A stretch of DNA of 64,000 nucleotides, taken from Neospora caninum Liverpool. Its lineage: Eukaryota; Apicomplexa; Conoidasida; Eucoccidiorida; Sarcocystidae. Location: positions 3,862,270-3,926,269 of the forward strand of contig NC_018390.1 in NCBI RefSeq assembly GCF_000208865.1, written 5' to 3'. Position 1 is the first letter of the stretch. Every line of letters begins with the position of its first letter. Position numbers and translations under genes: made by a program. The notes beneath the pieces are model-generated. The model was given only the letters and a program-made list of their open reading frames with translations, was not told the origin of the DNA and did no database searches. Positions 35,470-46,567 of this stretch are shown here, one piece after another.

Positions 35470-37016
35470 GATGTCGAGCAGGACGAGGCAAGTGCAGGGA
35501 AGACGAACCCGCGCAGAAATCAAAGAGGCGAATCAGAGGAACCCGAAACACCAAGAGAACTGAATTCGTTCGGCCTGCCACAGCTGCGGTGTTTTCTGTA
35601 CCGACCGACATTCACGCTCTCGCGCCTCCGGTCTGTACACCCCGTGAAGCCCGTGCACGCGACAGGCGGCGAATTCTTTCTACTGCAGTTGGACGTGTTT
35701 GTGTTTCTGTCTCCAGTTGTGATTGGTCATTCCCTTGCCGAACGTTCTGAGAGCGACGCTGTTTCCATTCCTCGTTTCTCCACACGTTCCTGGGCTTGCT
35801 TTGTGCGCCGCTCTCTGATGGTGTCTTCGCTTGCTGATGGTAACTTCTTTGTACCAATCTATATTGGGGGTTCGGAAGTCGTTTTCCCAAGAACTAACGC
35901 GATCTCCTATTTCCTAGTACCATTAGTGAACTCTTTTGGTCTGATCCTAAGTACGCAGTGAGCCGGAGCCTCGTTCGTTTCCTCTACCGTCATGTGCAAA
36001 ACCCGTTTACAACGATTCTCGCCCGTCTGTCTTGCATGTTTTTGTAACAGTGTGCGTTTGGAATCGCGACTGGGAGACCCCCATCCTAGAAAGACGCGCA
36101 GGGAACGGCTTGGTCTGTTTCCCTATCCTTGCTTCGTTTCTGTCATGCGCTTCGAGGTTTTCGCTTCATCCGTCTTTCCACCCTTTTTTTCTGTTCTCTC
36201 CGTTCCGGTTGTCATATGGATGTGCCGGGTGGCGATGATGTGTCTCGGGCAGATTGGCGAGGTACTGGAGCATCTCGAGAGGCGCGAAGACGACATCAGG
36301 AGACACTAGGCAGACAGCGAGAAGGCTGATCCGAGAAAAGTTAACGAGAACGGACACACAGTTCCCGGAGCAGTCGGCGCAGCCGCGCCACCAGCTTGCG
36401 AGGCCACGGAACCTCCACGGGGGCTGAAAAGAAACGAGCCGCGAGAGACGCTCGCCATGGGCCAGGCAGCAGACCATGGACAGGAAGTTGGCTACAAAAG
36501 CGATCGCCGTTCGGAGCGCTCGAACAGAACCCTTCGCGGCGAGACGGCAACGCATCATGAGAGAAGTCCGAGAAGACGGAAACGCGCAACGAAACGAGAG
36601 GAACAACGTAAAACGCGCGAGATGCAGAACGCCTAGGCAAGTCGGAGAGGAACGTGAGGGAGAACCGACACCAGGGCCAGCTGCGCTGCCCAAACCCTGC
36701 AAAATCGGAAACCCGCGAGAAAGAACCACCCCAGAAGACGCAGCCCGAGAAGCGCACAAAAGTCCCCAGGCTGGCCAGAACTCGCGCGTGAACGTGGCGC
36801 CAAACGCAGCCGGAGGCAGGGGCCTAAACGCCGCTGGCAGGACGAGAAGGGAAAGAGACTGGTTTTGAAAGAGGCTGAGACGAGGACGCAGAGGCTGAGA
36901 CGAGGACGCAGAATCGCCAAGAGAGGGAAGCGCCGGAGAGGGCTTTAAATTGCGGAGAGATTTGCTAGCCAGGAAAAGACCGAGTGTAGGAAACGAACAG
37001 GACACGCAGCAGCTAA
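35470..37016. other. Convergent intergenic region
   Basis: Separates the 3' ends of the plus-strand coiled-coil gene and the minus-strand presequence-bearing gene. It carries the cox1-like insertion at about 35839-35925 and, from 36350 to 36960, purine-rich plus sequence (pyrimidine-rich on minus) fitting the 3' UTR of the minus gene. Frames such as 36166-37032 minus lack splice support and domains. Confidence 0.5.
35839..35925 (+). pseudogene. cox1: Nuclear fragment of mitochondrial cox1 (NUMT)
   Basis: About 29 codons translate as GNFFVPIYIGGSEVVFPRTN followed by AISYFLVPL. This matches the conserved cytochrome c oxidase subunit I segment with consensus N-Y-F-x-P-I-x-I-G-x-x-E-V-V-[FY]-P-R-x-N-[AS]-[IL]-S. 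The fragment is more AT-rich than its surroundings, has no start, and is flanked by unrelated nuclear sequence. It is therefore a mitochondrial insertion, not a gene. Short NUMTs are known to be abundant in Toxoplasma-group genomes. The next 35 bp (to about 35960) may also be mitochondrial, but I could not place them. Confidence 0.8.
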
Positions 37017-40000
37017 TCAACGCGACACGCACGCCCTTTTGGCCACCATCTCCACGAAGGCCGACGCGCGCTCAGACAGCTCCTGCAGGGCTGGGGGAGC
37101 TTGCGGAGTCAGCTGCAGAGAAGGACATTCCGGATATGGAAAGTCGAGAAAAAGTGATGGCCCACCAGGCGGGGAGGAATGACAGGCATTCACGAGGGAG
37201 ACGGCGAGACAAGGCAAAGAAGCCAGCGCGTTTTTGAAGCGGCTTGTGGCCACGGAACGCACTGAAGATGCCGCCGGGACCGAGAAGACGGGATCGCGAT
37301 GAATACCACACCAAGAGGGGAAGAAGGAAGACATGAAAGTGGAAAAAGCAGAAGACCGCAGCACACCTACAACGCATGCCTGGTGAGACGAGATGTAAAA
37401 GGCAACACCAAACCCCCCCCCCCCCCCCACCCGCCCCCCCGGAGGCTCTGCTCTGCAAACCCCAGATTATCGCTTTCGTTGCCTTGCAAAAAGCCGAGAC
37501 ACACGCGCGCGCCCTTATCGCCTACCGAGGCTGTTTGAAGCGTCACCGCAAGAGCGTCGAGGACACAGGGAGGCAGCGGTCGGAGGTCGTGGAGCATGGC
37601 CAGTCTGCGCGGAGAAAGGACACGAGGGAACAGGAGGAAATGAAACTGGAGATCCACACCGAAGCCAAGATGGGCCTGAGTCGTCACAAGTCCTCCGACC
37701 AGCGCGAACCGCTGCCACGTGGGCGAGGAAAAACGCAAAAAACCACAAACGCACAGGAGGCACGGCCCACCGCGGCCTTTTGCCGTACACCTGTGGAGCG
37801 CACTTGCGCCACGACGAAACAGTGCGACCGTGTGTGTATTTGGCGTCCAGGCCAGGGCCGCGCCACAACCTGACGCTGCCCTTGCCGTCGTGGCCATTTT
37901 GTCCCTTGCGCGTGTTCATGTGGAGTTTCACCGCAGCTTCGTAGAGCGCATACTTTTCCACGTAGAAGGTTAACGGCTCGACGCAGACGTCGAAGCACTC
38001 GAGGTCGACAAAGTATCTGAGCAGGAACTCGGCCATCTCCTCGGGCGTGGCGGTCCCCACTTTGCGCATGCTCTCTCGGCCCAGAATGTGCAGAAACGCG
38101 TTCGCCCAGTGCGCGTCTTTGTTGTGGGGGGCGCAGAGCTGCTGCGTGCGCGACGGGGGACTGGGGCCTTCGTGCGAGAAGTGGAGCGAGTGGAGCGAGG
38201 CCAGCAGGAGAGAAAGGAGACGCAAATTGAGCGACGCAAGACGGTAGTAGATGCTCCTGAGCAGCGAGACGAGCGCAGGCGAGAGCGCCGGCGGGGCGGG
38301 GGCGTGAGCGATCGGGCGCGCCAGCCGCGAGGCCTCGGCTGTGGTTCCTTCGGGGTTGGCCAGCGGCGCGGCGCAGAAAGAGGCGCTTCGAAGGGCGAGG
38401 AGGAGGGAGGGGTGCTTCGTGGGCCGTTTCATCTCGGGCGGGAAGAAGGCGGAGGTTGACGTCATTTGGTCGAGAATCGAGATCCTTTGAAACGGATGCA
38501 GATTCGACAGATGGAGCTTCAGGAGCGCGAGGAAACGCGACTGGAGACGGTCGTAGAGCTGGAGCCAGGCGCGCAGAGGGGACGGGACGTCTGATAGAGA
38601 GGCCGGGGAGACCGGGGGCGAGGGCGAAGTCGACGCAGCGGCGAGAGACGCGCCAGGGGCGGGAGAGGAAGAAGAGGCTTGCCGAGAAGACTCAGGCGCA
38701 GACGCGGGCCCCACGGGCGAGAGAAAGGCAGCGGAGGGATCGGGCGACCGAGAAGGTGCCGCAGGTTCTCGCGCTTCCGCGAGAAGGCGCGCGCGGCCCT
38801 CGGAGCCGGCGCGGGAGGTTCCCTGTTGCCCTTGAGGCTGTCCAAGGTCCTGAAGAAGAAGTGCAAGGGACCGGGGGGAGAAGACAGAAAGCAGCAGGGA
38901 GTCCATACAGCGGACGGCGACGCTCAAGTCAGCGAGGTCGTCCGGACAGAAGGCGTGGACGGGGAGCTCGTCAGCCAAGCAGGCGGCGATCCTGAACACC
39001 GGAGACGACGCCGGGGACGCCAGGGAAGGCGACTCGGAAGACAACGAGGAAGACGCCGGAGAGGCGGAGGAGACGGGAGTCGCGTCCGGGGATGGATGCG
39101 AAGAGGAAGACGGAGACGACGGTGAAGACGGAGAAGAGGAGGAAGAGAAAGAAGGGGAGGACAAGGAAGAAAAACGCGTGGAGGCAGGAGAGAGCGAGAG
39201 AGGACGCGCCTTGCAGAAGAACGTGAGGGCGCGGAGGAGACTCTTGGTGTCGAGTTTTTCGCCGCGTTGATGAAGAACAGACTCCTGCAAGTCGAGAGAG
39301 CGAACCAACAGAGCCGGGACAAACACGCGTTGAAGGGATCCTTTCAAGAAAGGGGCTAGCCTCAACGCGGGCCCCCGCGACCGGCGAGCGACCAGAGAAA
39401 AACAGACCAAACACGTTCTCAAACGGGTCAGGAGACACTGTGCACCAGGTGAGAGACCCCGCAGGGTGGCACATATCAGGGAAAATGGTCTAGACGTCCC
39501 GCGCGCCGACACCAGACAAGCTGGGTTTTGCCAGACTCGACAGGGGCCGTGTTCATCGAGCTCGCGCCTCTCCTGTGCGCCTGCTCCCTCCTTCCAGGCA
39601 CTCTCTGCGTTTTCTCGTGCCCATCCCCGGGTTTCCGTTTTCACAGAAGGTTCAGGCGCCAGCACGAAGCGCCGAAAGACTCGAAACAAGACGGCGCGCC
39701 GCCCGGGTGGTCCTTTCCGCTCCCGCTGTGTGCCGTGCGTCGCCTCGCTCCTCGGCTCGAGCTCAGACAGCTACACGAAGGAGTTCAATTCGAGAACTTT
39801 GCTCTTCTTTGCTCTTCGTTCGAAGCAGCCTGAGGCCTGGCCCTCTCGCGCTCCGTCTGTGTCCTGTGTCCCTCTGAGGTGTCTGTGTGTCTCTTCGCGC
39901 GAGACAGCCTCCAGCAAGACGAAGCCGAACTCGGTTTCTCAGAGGCGAACGGGGCACAGGACACGCGAAGCGTTCGGCTTTCGCGTGGCGGCTGTCTTCG

Positions 40001-43000
40001 CCGTCGAGCCCGATCGAGCCCCCGCCTCCCCCTTATGGCGCTGCATCTGTTACCTCGGGCGCCGCGATGTAGTTGAGGATGAGGTCGCCTGCCAGGCGGA
40101 CGAATTTCTCGGAGGCCTGGAAGCCGCAGTTGACCATGCCTTTGAGGCCGAGCGCGAGAATGGAAAAGCTGAAGCGCTCGAGGATGACCGGCGCGGCGGT
40201 CGCGCGAGCCGCAGGAAACTGCATGCAGTGAAGCGCCTCCAAGCTGCTTTCGATGGTGTCAGACAGGAGCTGGAAGAAACGCGGAGGGTGGCAATTGGTT
40301 CGAGCTGAGGCAGCAAGTGAGCAGACGAAGAACACACGCAGAGAGAGCATGCGGGGAACAAGTCGAGGGGCGGAAGAGAGGAAGAGGGACAGGAGGGAGG
40401 TGACGAGGAGGACACGCGTCTCCAGGGATTTCCGGAGAAGCAGAGCGAGGCGGGCAGACACAACACACAGGCGCAAAAATGGATCTTGAGGAAGGATCGC
40501 GCGGCACCCTACCGCCAGAGGAGGTAAGCGCAGGCCCCCAGCGCGGGGGGACAGAAAAAATCCAAGAGACGAGTCAGCCTCTCGTCGCCCCACATGCACG
40601 CGCGACAGCCGGCAAGTTCCTCTGCTCCAGTCACACGTGCCGACCCTCCGCAAGCGCGCGCCGCGGTGGAGAACTTTCCGAGAGACGGCACGGCCCACCT
40701 AAGACTCTGACAGAGCTCGGGGAGCTCGACGAGGATCCAAACCCGCACATTTGCAAACGGGTGTCCATACACACATATATATACATGCATATATGCAAAT
40801 GTAGATGCAGCTATGAATAACGTTTTCGGCATGTAGACGCGTCCTGCATCTCGGCAAGGAAACATGAGGAGCAATTCCGCGCGAGGACCCACACAGTGTG
40901 AAGAAACGCGAAGAAGCAGACTGAGGAAGACAGAACGCAAAGGGTTCCCCGGCGTGGCCTCTCAGGCCAGGCGCTGGCGGAAACGATGCGTTGTCATCTC
41001 TCCCGCTCCTCAGAAGTCGAGCGAATGCCTCCCCTGAAACGGTGCACACGCACAGCCTCCGCGGAGCGTTGCTCAGCACTCGCCTCTCTCCTCGTTTTTC
41101 AGCTATCCGCGCGTCCCCCGTTTCCCAGAACGTACAGTAGGAGTTGAAGAAGAAGCAGGCATGCGTGGCAGTGACGGCGTCTTCCTTCTCCTTCACGAAT
41201 CTCTCGCCTCGTTCTCCCGTCCCTGGTTCCGCGTTTTCGGTCTTTGCGGCACTGTCCGGTCGGATCGCTCGCGCGGGTTCTTTTCCATCCGCCGCTTCGT
41301 TGCCTTCGCCTCTTGCCATTCGCTCCACCTTCCTCCCCTCTACGCTCCGGCTTTCAGCGGCGACGCCCCCGTCGCCACAAATTGCCCGAGGGCGACTCGC
41401 GAGATGTTCTGCAATAGAGACAAAGAGAGGATGGAAACCCGGAAGGTAGCAGGAGGAGAAATCTTCCGCAATCAACTGGAGAGACGTGACGGAGAGGTGC
41501 CGGTTTCGCCGCGCAAGAGTCAGCGCCAAGTCCTCCAAGAGGCCGCGGTCGGCGGCGTGGGGGAAGAGAGCCGAGACCCGCAGGAACCTGAAGGCAACCG
41601 ACGTCAGAAAAGAGAGACTCTGCAGCGACACAAGAAGACATGTGTTTCGTCTTGGCATTCGCCGTGCTGACACAGGAGCAGAGAGTGACGCCCGTGGCAC
41701 CGTTCTCGCTTCCTCCTCTCGTCTTCTCCGTCGCGGAGGGACGTGAGAGGCGCCTGGGCGGCGACACGCGCTCACGTGCGCATGCGCCGCACTGAGAGCG
41801 ATTGCCTGCGCTCAGCTATGCTCCCGTCTGTATCGGCTTCTGTGGGCACATGCGTAGGGACGACATCTTTGCACGGCTTTCCAGTTTTGTGCGCACCTGT
41901 GGAGAGAGACAGGGGCGAGGCTTCTCGCGGGATCGCGCTGGAGAACGTGGACGAGGAGCGCCTTGATGAGCTCGATGGGAACTTCGTGTTTGTCTTCGCC
42001 GCCTTTGCCGGCTTCGTACATTGTGCCGACGAGGTACGCGGCTTCCGCAGCTTCGCCAGCTTTCATGTGGGGGAGACAGAGATACGTTTCCCTCAGCAGT
42101 GCTTCCCAGTCTTCTTCCCGCGCTTTGGCACGGGACGAGGCAGGCGCGAAGGACGCGCGCGGCGAGTGGGCCGAGCGCGTCTCGAGGGAAGACGCGAGGA
42201 GCGCGTGCGGATGCCCCTCGGAGTTTGCCCGCCCCGCGGAGTACATGCTGCTGTGCCACTGGAGGGGAAAACAAGCGAAAGAGAGACAGCCCGCGCAGGA
42301 AAAGGGGAGAGAAAAGAGTGAAGCAAGAGCTGAGAAGAGCGCGACGCGAGCAGAGGATGTGAAGAAGACAATGGGAAATTGCGACTGGAAGTGGAAGAGG
42401 GGACAGCGCACGGAGATAAGGCAGAAAAACGGGGTGGAGAAAAGAGACACTCTCGGAACGAAAAACCGAGACACCCGTCGTGGGGACCGACAGAAGGGAG
42501 GGATGGAGAGATGATCAGGGGCAAAAAGTACCAACAAGGAGATGAAGAGATGAAGAGACAAGAACCTAAAAAAAAGGTGCTGGCGTGCTATGCCGTCTGC
42601 CGGAGAAGCGGGGCAGAACACTGGCAACTCGATCGAAGAGAGACAACCCAGACTCTGTGGCAGTGAGAGGGCTCCTACGCATGCACGCCTACCTTTAGGC
42701 GGAGCAGAAGTCCAGATACACTTCGAGATGTTTTCTTTTCCCGCGTCTCGACCTGGCAGTGCTGCTGAGGAAGCCTCGCAGTCGCGAGAAGTCGAGGACA
42801 GCCGCACCCATGAGGTCGCGAACGAATGACATTTGTCTCGTTTGGAATTCGGCGAAGAGACAAGGGACTCAACTGGGGGGAAGCGAGGAACGAGGGGGTG
42901 TACGTACACCTGGTGCGGCTTTCCTGCGACGCTGGCGTAGCTCGTTGAAGTGCTTCTCCCGCGAGGCCTCTTTCCGTGCCTTCCTGTGGAGGCGAAACAG

Positions 43001-43226
43001 AAACGCGTTTTTGACGAACAACACGAGAAGGTCTCCTAAACGAAGGAGACGGGGTAGAGGAAGACGGCAGAAAAGAGCACGAGGAAGGAGCGGGCCCTGC
43101 CGACGATGAGGCGCAGCGAGAAGAGGAAAAGGCAAGAGCAGGGAGTGCTGAAGCGACAGAGACGGGACGAAGGAGGAGAAAAGCACGGAAGAGAGAGTGG
43201 GAGGGGACTCTCCGTGTACACTTCAT
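37017..43226 (-). CDS. Probable mitochondrial helical-repeat protein (hypothetical)
   Basis: Seven exons on minus: 43226-42693, 42258-41897, 41587-41329, 40269-40054, 39284-37870, 37604-37526 and 37112-37017. All junctions are in phase, giving 986 aa. The N-terminus (MKCTRRVPSHSLFRAFLLLR, then Ser/Ala/Arg-rich) looks like a mitochondrial presequence; an alternative ATG at 43400 would hide it. The rest is a string of helix pairs, for example ADRGLLEDLALTLARRN, LVRLAGDLILNYIAAPE-like and ATPEEMAEFLLRYFVDLECFD, interrupted by a Ser/Pro-rich stretch in exon 5. Such alpha-solenoids of about 35-40-residue units are typical of apicomplexan organellar RNA-binding HPR/OPR/RAP-type proteins. However, I see no C-terminal RAP domain, so the class is an inference. 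The C-terminus (PALQELSERASAFVEMVAKR) is helical. The intron between 41329 and 40269 is long (1,059 bp) and could hide a further exon. Confidence 0.7.
37413..37428. repeat. 16-nt C run (poly-G on minus) in intron 6
   Basis: An uninterrupted C16 tract followed by AC, CC and C7 within the intron at 37113-37525 of the minus-strand helical-repeat gene. Confidence 0.95.
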
Positions 43227-45002
43227 TTTTCCAAAGGCGCTTGTCTCTGGAAGGTCGTCATCTCCTCTTTCGGTCTGCCGAGAGTCTCTACCGCGAAAGG
43301 ACGCCACAGAATGAAGCGCCAGATCGCGAACTGTCCTTGCGGATTCAAGAACCCCTGAACGGGAGGATGGACGCTGACAAGAGGATTTAGAGGAAGGCAT
43401 GAGTGATCTAGACGAAGCCTTCGTCGCCGCCTCGAGTTTCTCTTGCCCCCCTTTTTGTGGTTTGGTGCCGTTCGGCACGGAAAAAAAGAAGTGTGATCCC
43501 TGGTTCTGGGCGAACGCAGAAGCGTCGCCAGACTCAGGAACGCCAGTGACGATGAGATGCCCCGACCGCTGAAGGAGAGAACGCAGAGGAAGGCCGGCTG
43601 CCGGCGGTGCCTCTTAGGGCTGGTGCCTCAGATGACCGCCCGTAAATAGGAGAGAGAACGGGCGAACCGCAAGCATGGGGGAAAATGGAGGAAAATTTGT
43701 CTTGCAGGAAATTTAAAATGGGGTGAGCGGCAAGAAGAGCCCTCAATTGTGTCAATTGCATTTCCCGTACTACCGGTTCATGCATTTGTGCGGCGAAGAT
43801 CTCCCATGAGCGTCGTAGATTACTTCTTTGCTCATCAGTGCATGTGCTCCAGATTTATCTTTTCTCCGCTGCATGCGGGTCATACGCACTCCGCGTGGAC
43901 ACTCGATCTGTCGTTGCCTCTCGCGTTTTCCAACTTTTCCTCGCTTTCCCCAGTGCCACGAATCGGTGGTGCTTATGGGGAGTGTGAGGAAGAACCGCGG
44001 CCATCTTCCAAGCGGAACAAAGGCACCGGCAAGAGTAGCGAGCCGGAGCCTGCCGTTTTGAGTCGCAGTGTGTGTGTGTGTCTCGCTGCTCGCGCGCAGC
44101 GCCCTCCCGCCGAGAAAGCGTTTTTTGCGCTGGGCCCAGGAGGCCACAACCACTGACTACAACGCCAAACATTCTCCGGAGAGGAGCGGATTGACTCTTG
44201 CGGGTCAGGAATGCTTTTAAATTTTCTGGCAAACGTGCCTACCGCCGATGGCGTGGGTCTTCCCAGCACACCCCCACCCCGCTCGATGTACATACACCTG
44301 GACGGATTTGTGAGCTCGATCGCTCGGCGTTCACGAAAGTCCAAGAAGCGAGTACAAGGAGAAATAGAGACGCCCCGAAACGGTTCTCCTTGGTAGCAGA
44401 GGAGGATGCCAGAGAAGGCAGACCGCAGTTTTTGCGGGATTTTGGAAGCGTCACAACAGCAGCATGTGAGTCTGCCAAACCCTCCCACAAAGGAAGGACA
44501 TGGACCGGAGCGAACAGACGACTAGATTCACACAGTCCTGCGCAACTGCCCTCGCCTTTCAGAGATGGAAAAAACGTGTACCGTGCTTTTTCTGCACTTA
44601 TGAGTAGCCCTCTCGCTACAGCCCCACCCAGACGCTTCCGCGACACCACCCGAACGAATCTCTCGGCTCTCTGCGGGGTTTTCCAGCTGGAAAGAACCAA
44701 AACTGAGCTCAAGTCCGGGAAGGATTAGGGATACGTGTTCGCCCTGCTGCGGAGTCAAAAAGTCAAAAACCGAGCTGCAGAGAGGCCTCTCAAAGACCTG
44801 AACATTTCTGAAGACCGCGATAGGGAGCGCAGGTGCCCACGGCCTCGGCAAAGACTCCTGTGTCTGGTGCAGCTTCGCTCTTGCCACGGCGATCTCACGG
44901 TTGACAAGAAGACATGTCTCCTCCACAATGTGTGTAATCCGCAGTCGCTTGCGGCAGCTGCGTCTGTGGTTCCGTCCCCCATCCGCGTTGTTCACATTCA
45001 AC

Positions 45003-45018
45003 GGGGGGGGGGGGGGGG
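45003..45018. repeat. 16-nt G run in intergenic DNA
   Basis: An uninterrupted G16 tract, about 500 bp from tRNA-Leu, in a region with no called gene. Confidence 0.95.
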
Positions 45019-45502
45019 AGGGCGGGCGGTTGCCTGCTGGAGATCAGCTGTCGGATGGTTTCCCGGAATTTCCTCGGTCCACTCTCCATCACATAGATGC
45101 TGCCACGAGACCTGTCATAAAGTCCACCAGCATCACCGCGTGGGCGCATGAAAAGCTGTGTCGCATCGTGCATCCAAGTCAGAGCCGAGTCGAGCGACAG
45201 CAGTGTCTTGGCGCGCCGGATTCTTCCTTAACGGACAGCCCAGGGAAACATCAAAGCGACAGAGATGCCACGAAGCCACCACCTTTCCACTCTGCGGGGG
45301 CGTTTACGGAGAAACAGTTCCGCTCCCTCCTGTGAAAAAGTGCCTACCGTTAAACGAGGCTGGTCCAAGCCTGTTCACTGACTGTTGCTCGGATCCCGCC
45401 AAACCGAAAATACTGGGATGCTAAATAGGGCAATCTTGAAAAGAAATAAAACAATAGAAGGTCGCCGAACTGAAAAAGGGACACAAAAATGGCCGCAAAG
45501 AG

Positions 45503-45506
45503 AAAA
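45503..45506 (-). terminator. Pol III terminator for tRNA-Leu
   Basis: The first run of four T residues on the minus strand after the tRNA 3' end, 17 nt downstream; short T runs like this end RNA polymerase III transcripts. Confidence 0.6.
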
Positions 45507-45523
45507 TCGGAACAGAAACGGCA

Positions 45524-45603
45524 TGACAGAAGTGGGGTTCGAACCCACGCCCTTTCGGACTGCGGCCTTAACGCAGCGCCTTAGACCACTCGGCCATTCT
45601 GCC
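45524..45603 (-). tRNA. tRNA-Leu (anticodon AAG)
   Basis: An 80-nt cloverleaf on minus. The acceptor stem is GGCAGAA with TTCTGTC and discriminator A. The D arm contains GGCCGAGTGGTCTAAGGC, which is also the Pol III A box. The anticodon stem CTGCG/CGCAG encloses the loop TTAAGGC with anticodon AAG. A long type II variable arm (TCCGAAAGGGC) and the T arm GTGGG-TTCGAAC-CCCAC (B box) follow. The long variable arm and anticodon identify leucine, reading CUU (and CUC if A34 is modified to inosine). There is no intron and CCA is not encoded, as usual in eukaryotes. It stands alone between protein genes. Confidence 0.97.
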
Positions 45604-45717
45604 GTTGGTCTAGCACGGACAGGATCTCTCAAAGCTGTGCCGAGGCCGGAACTAAACAAATTATGCCAAAGATTCTCTTATTTCCGTCGCAAATGTGCTT
45701 GACTCTTCAATTTCGAT

Positions 45718-46056
45718 TCACTTTTTATCCACCTTGAATCCTCCGCTTTTCCGCAACTTCCCAAGGAGGTCGATCAGCGCCATGTGCTGTCGGTCGTAGC
45801 CTGCACGGCGGAGACACATGCGGGGAAGAGACTGTCGCGGCGCCCGCCCTGTCTCGGCTCCTTCGTCTTCCCCTCCACACTTCTGGTCACTTTCCCTGTC
45901 CTCCGCAGCATCTGATGCCTCTGTGTTTGTTCTTCCTTCGTGGTTGCCTCTCAGTGTTTCCAACTCGGCCTGTCTGTTTTCGGCCTGTCGGCTCTGGACC
46001 GAGACACCGCGAGGGAAAAGCACACTGTTCTCCGGAATTCTCGGGGGCGCATGCAT
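45718..46056 (-). CDS. Possible small protein (hypothetical, low support)
   Basis: An ATG at 46056-46054 opens a 112-codon frame ending at 45718. The middle is acidic and low-complexity; the end (GYDRQHMALIDLLGKLRKSG and GFKVDKK) is helical and basic and looks more like real protein. An AG acceptor (CCGTGCAG) directly before the GYDRQH codons means this may instead be the last exon of a spliced gene whose upstream exons I could not find. It would share a divergent promoter region (46057-46567) with the MYND gene. No family recognised. Confidence 0.35.
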   Translation of the reverse strand: MHAPPRIPENSVLFPRGVSVQSRQAENRQAELETLRGNHEGRTNTEASDAAEDRESDQKCGGEDEGAETGRAPRQSLPRMCLRRAGYDRQHMALIDLLGKLRKSGGFKVDKK

Positions 46057-46567
46057 GGGAGACGCTGCGAAACTCGACAAAGCCGAGCAGGCGAACCGAA
46101 GCTGTCACACGATGGCTGTATCTACCTTGGTTTGTGTCGTCGGTTAGGTTCTCTTGTCTGTGGACGGCGATTTGTTTTGCAACTTCAACGGGACAGGAAG
46201 GGGAAAACAGAGGCGGCGAGGGCTGCCGGCGGAGAGGTTGGATCTACATCGAGACACCCGCACGCCACAAACCTTTCGCTGCTCTGTGCTCTCAACCCGA
46301 AGGACCGTCTCGCTGGGCGACCTCGTCATCAGGCTGTGTTCCCCTTTGTTCGTTTTTCTCTCGCCTCCGATTTCGGCCTTTTCCCATCCCTCTCCCGTAC
46401 TTTGTGCACGTTTTCCTCTCCCTCAACTTTCAATCGATCCCCACTGTCCCCGCGAATCGCCCTCCGATTCCGCGGCGCCCAGACCTCCCCTGTCGCGCTC
46501 TCAACTCTGTCTCGGTTCTGATCTCCCCGCGCTCTTGTCTTCCCTCCTTCGTGTGCAAGCACTGGCC

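Larger units (their letters stand above)
43401..45523. other. Intergenic region upstream of the helical-repeat gene
   Basis: It holds the presumed promoter and 5' UTR of the minus-strand gene starting at 43226 or 43400. A G16 run lies at 45003-45018. Minus-strand frames at 44239-44712 and 44528-45001 and a plus frame at 43749-44156 have somewhat protein-like composition (the last with an acceptor-like TTTCCCCAG near 43952), but no complete exon chain, start or domain could be established. Confidence 0.4.

Noticed and set aside
38088..39125. Arg/Gly-rich plus-strand ORFs
   Set aside because: Antisense of exon 5 of the minus-strand helical-repeat gene.
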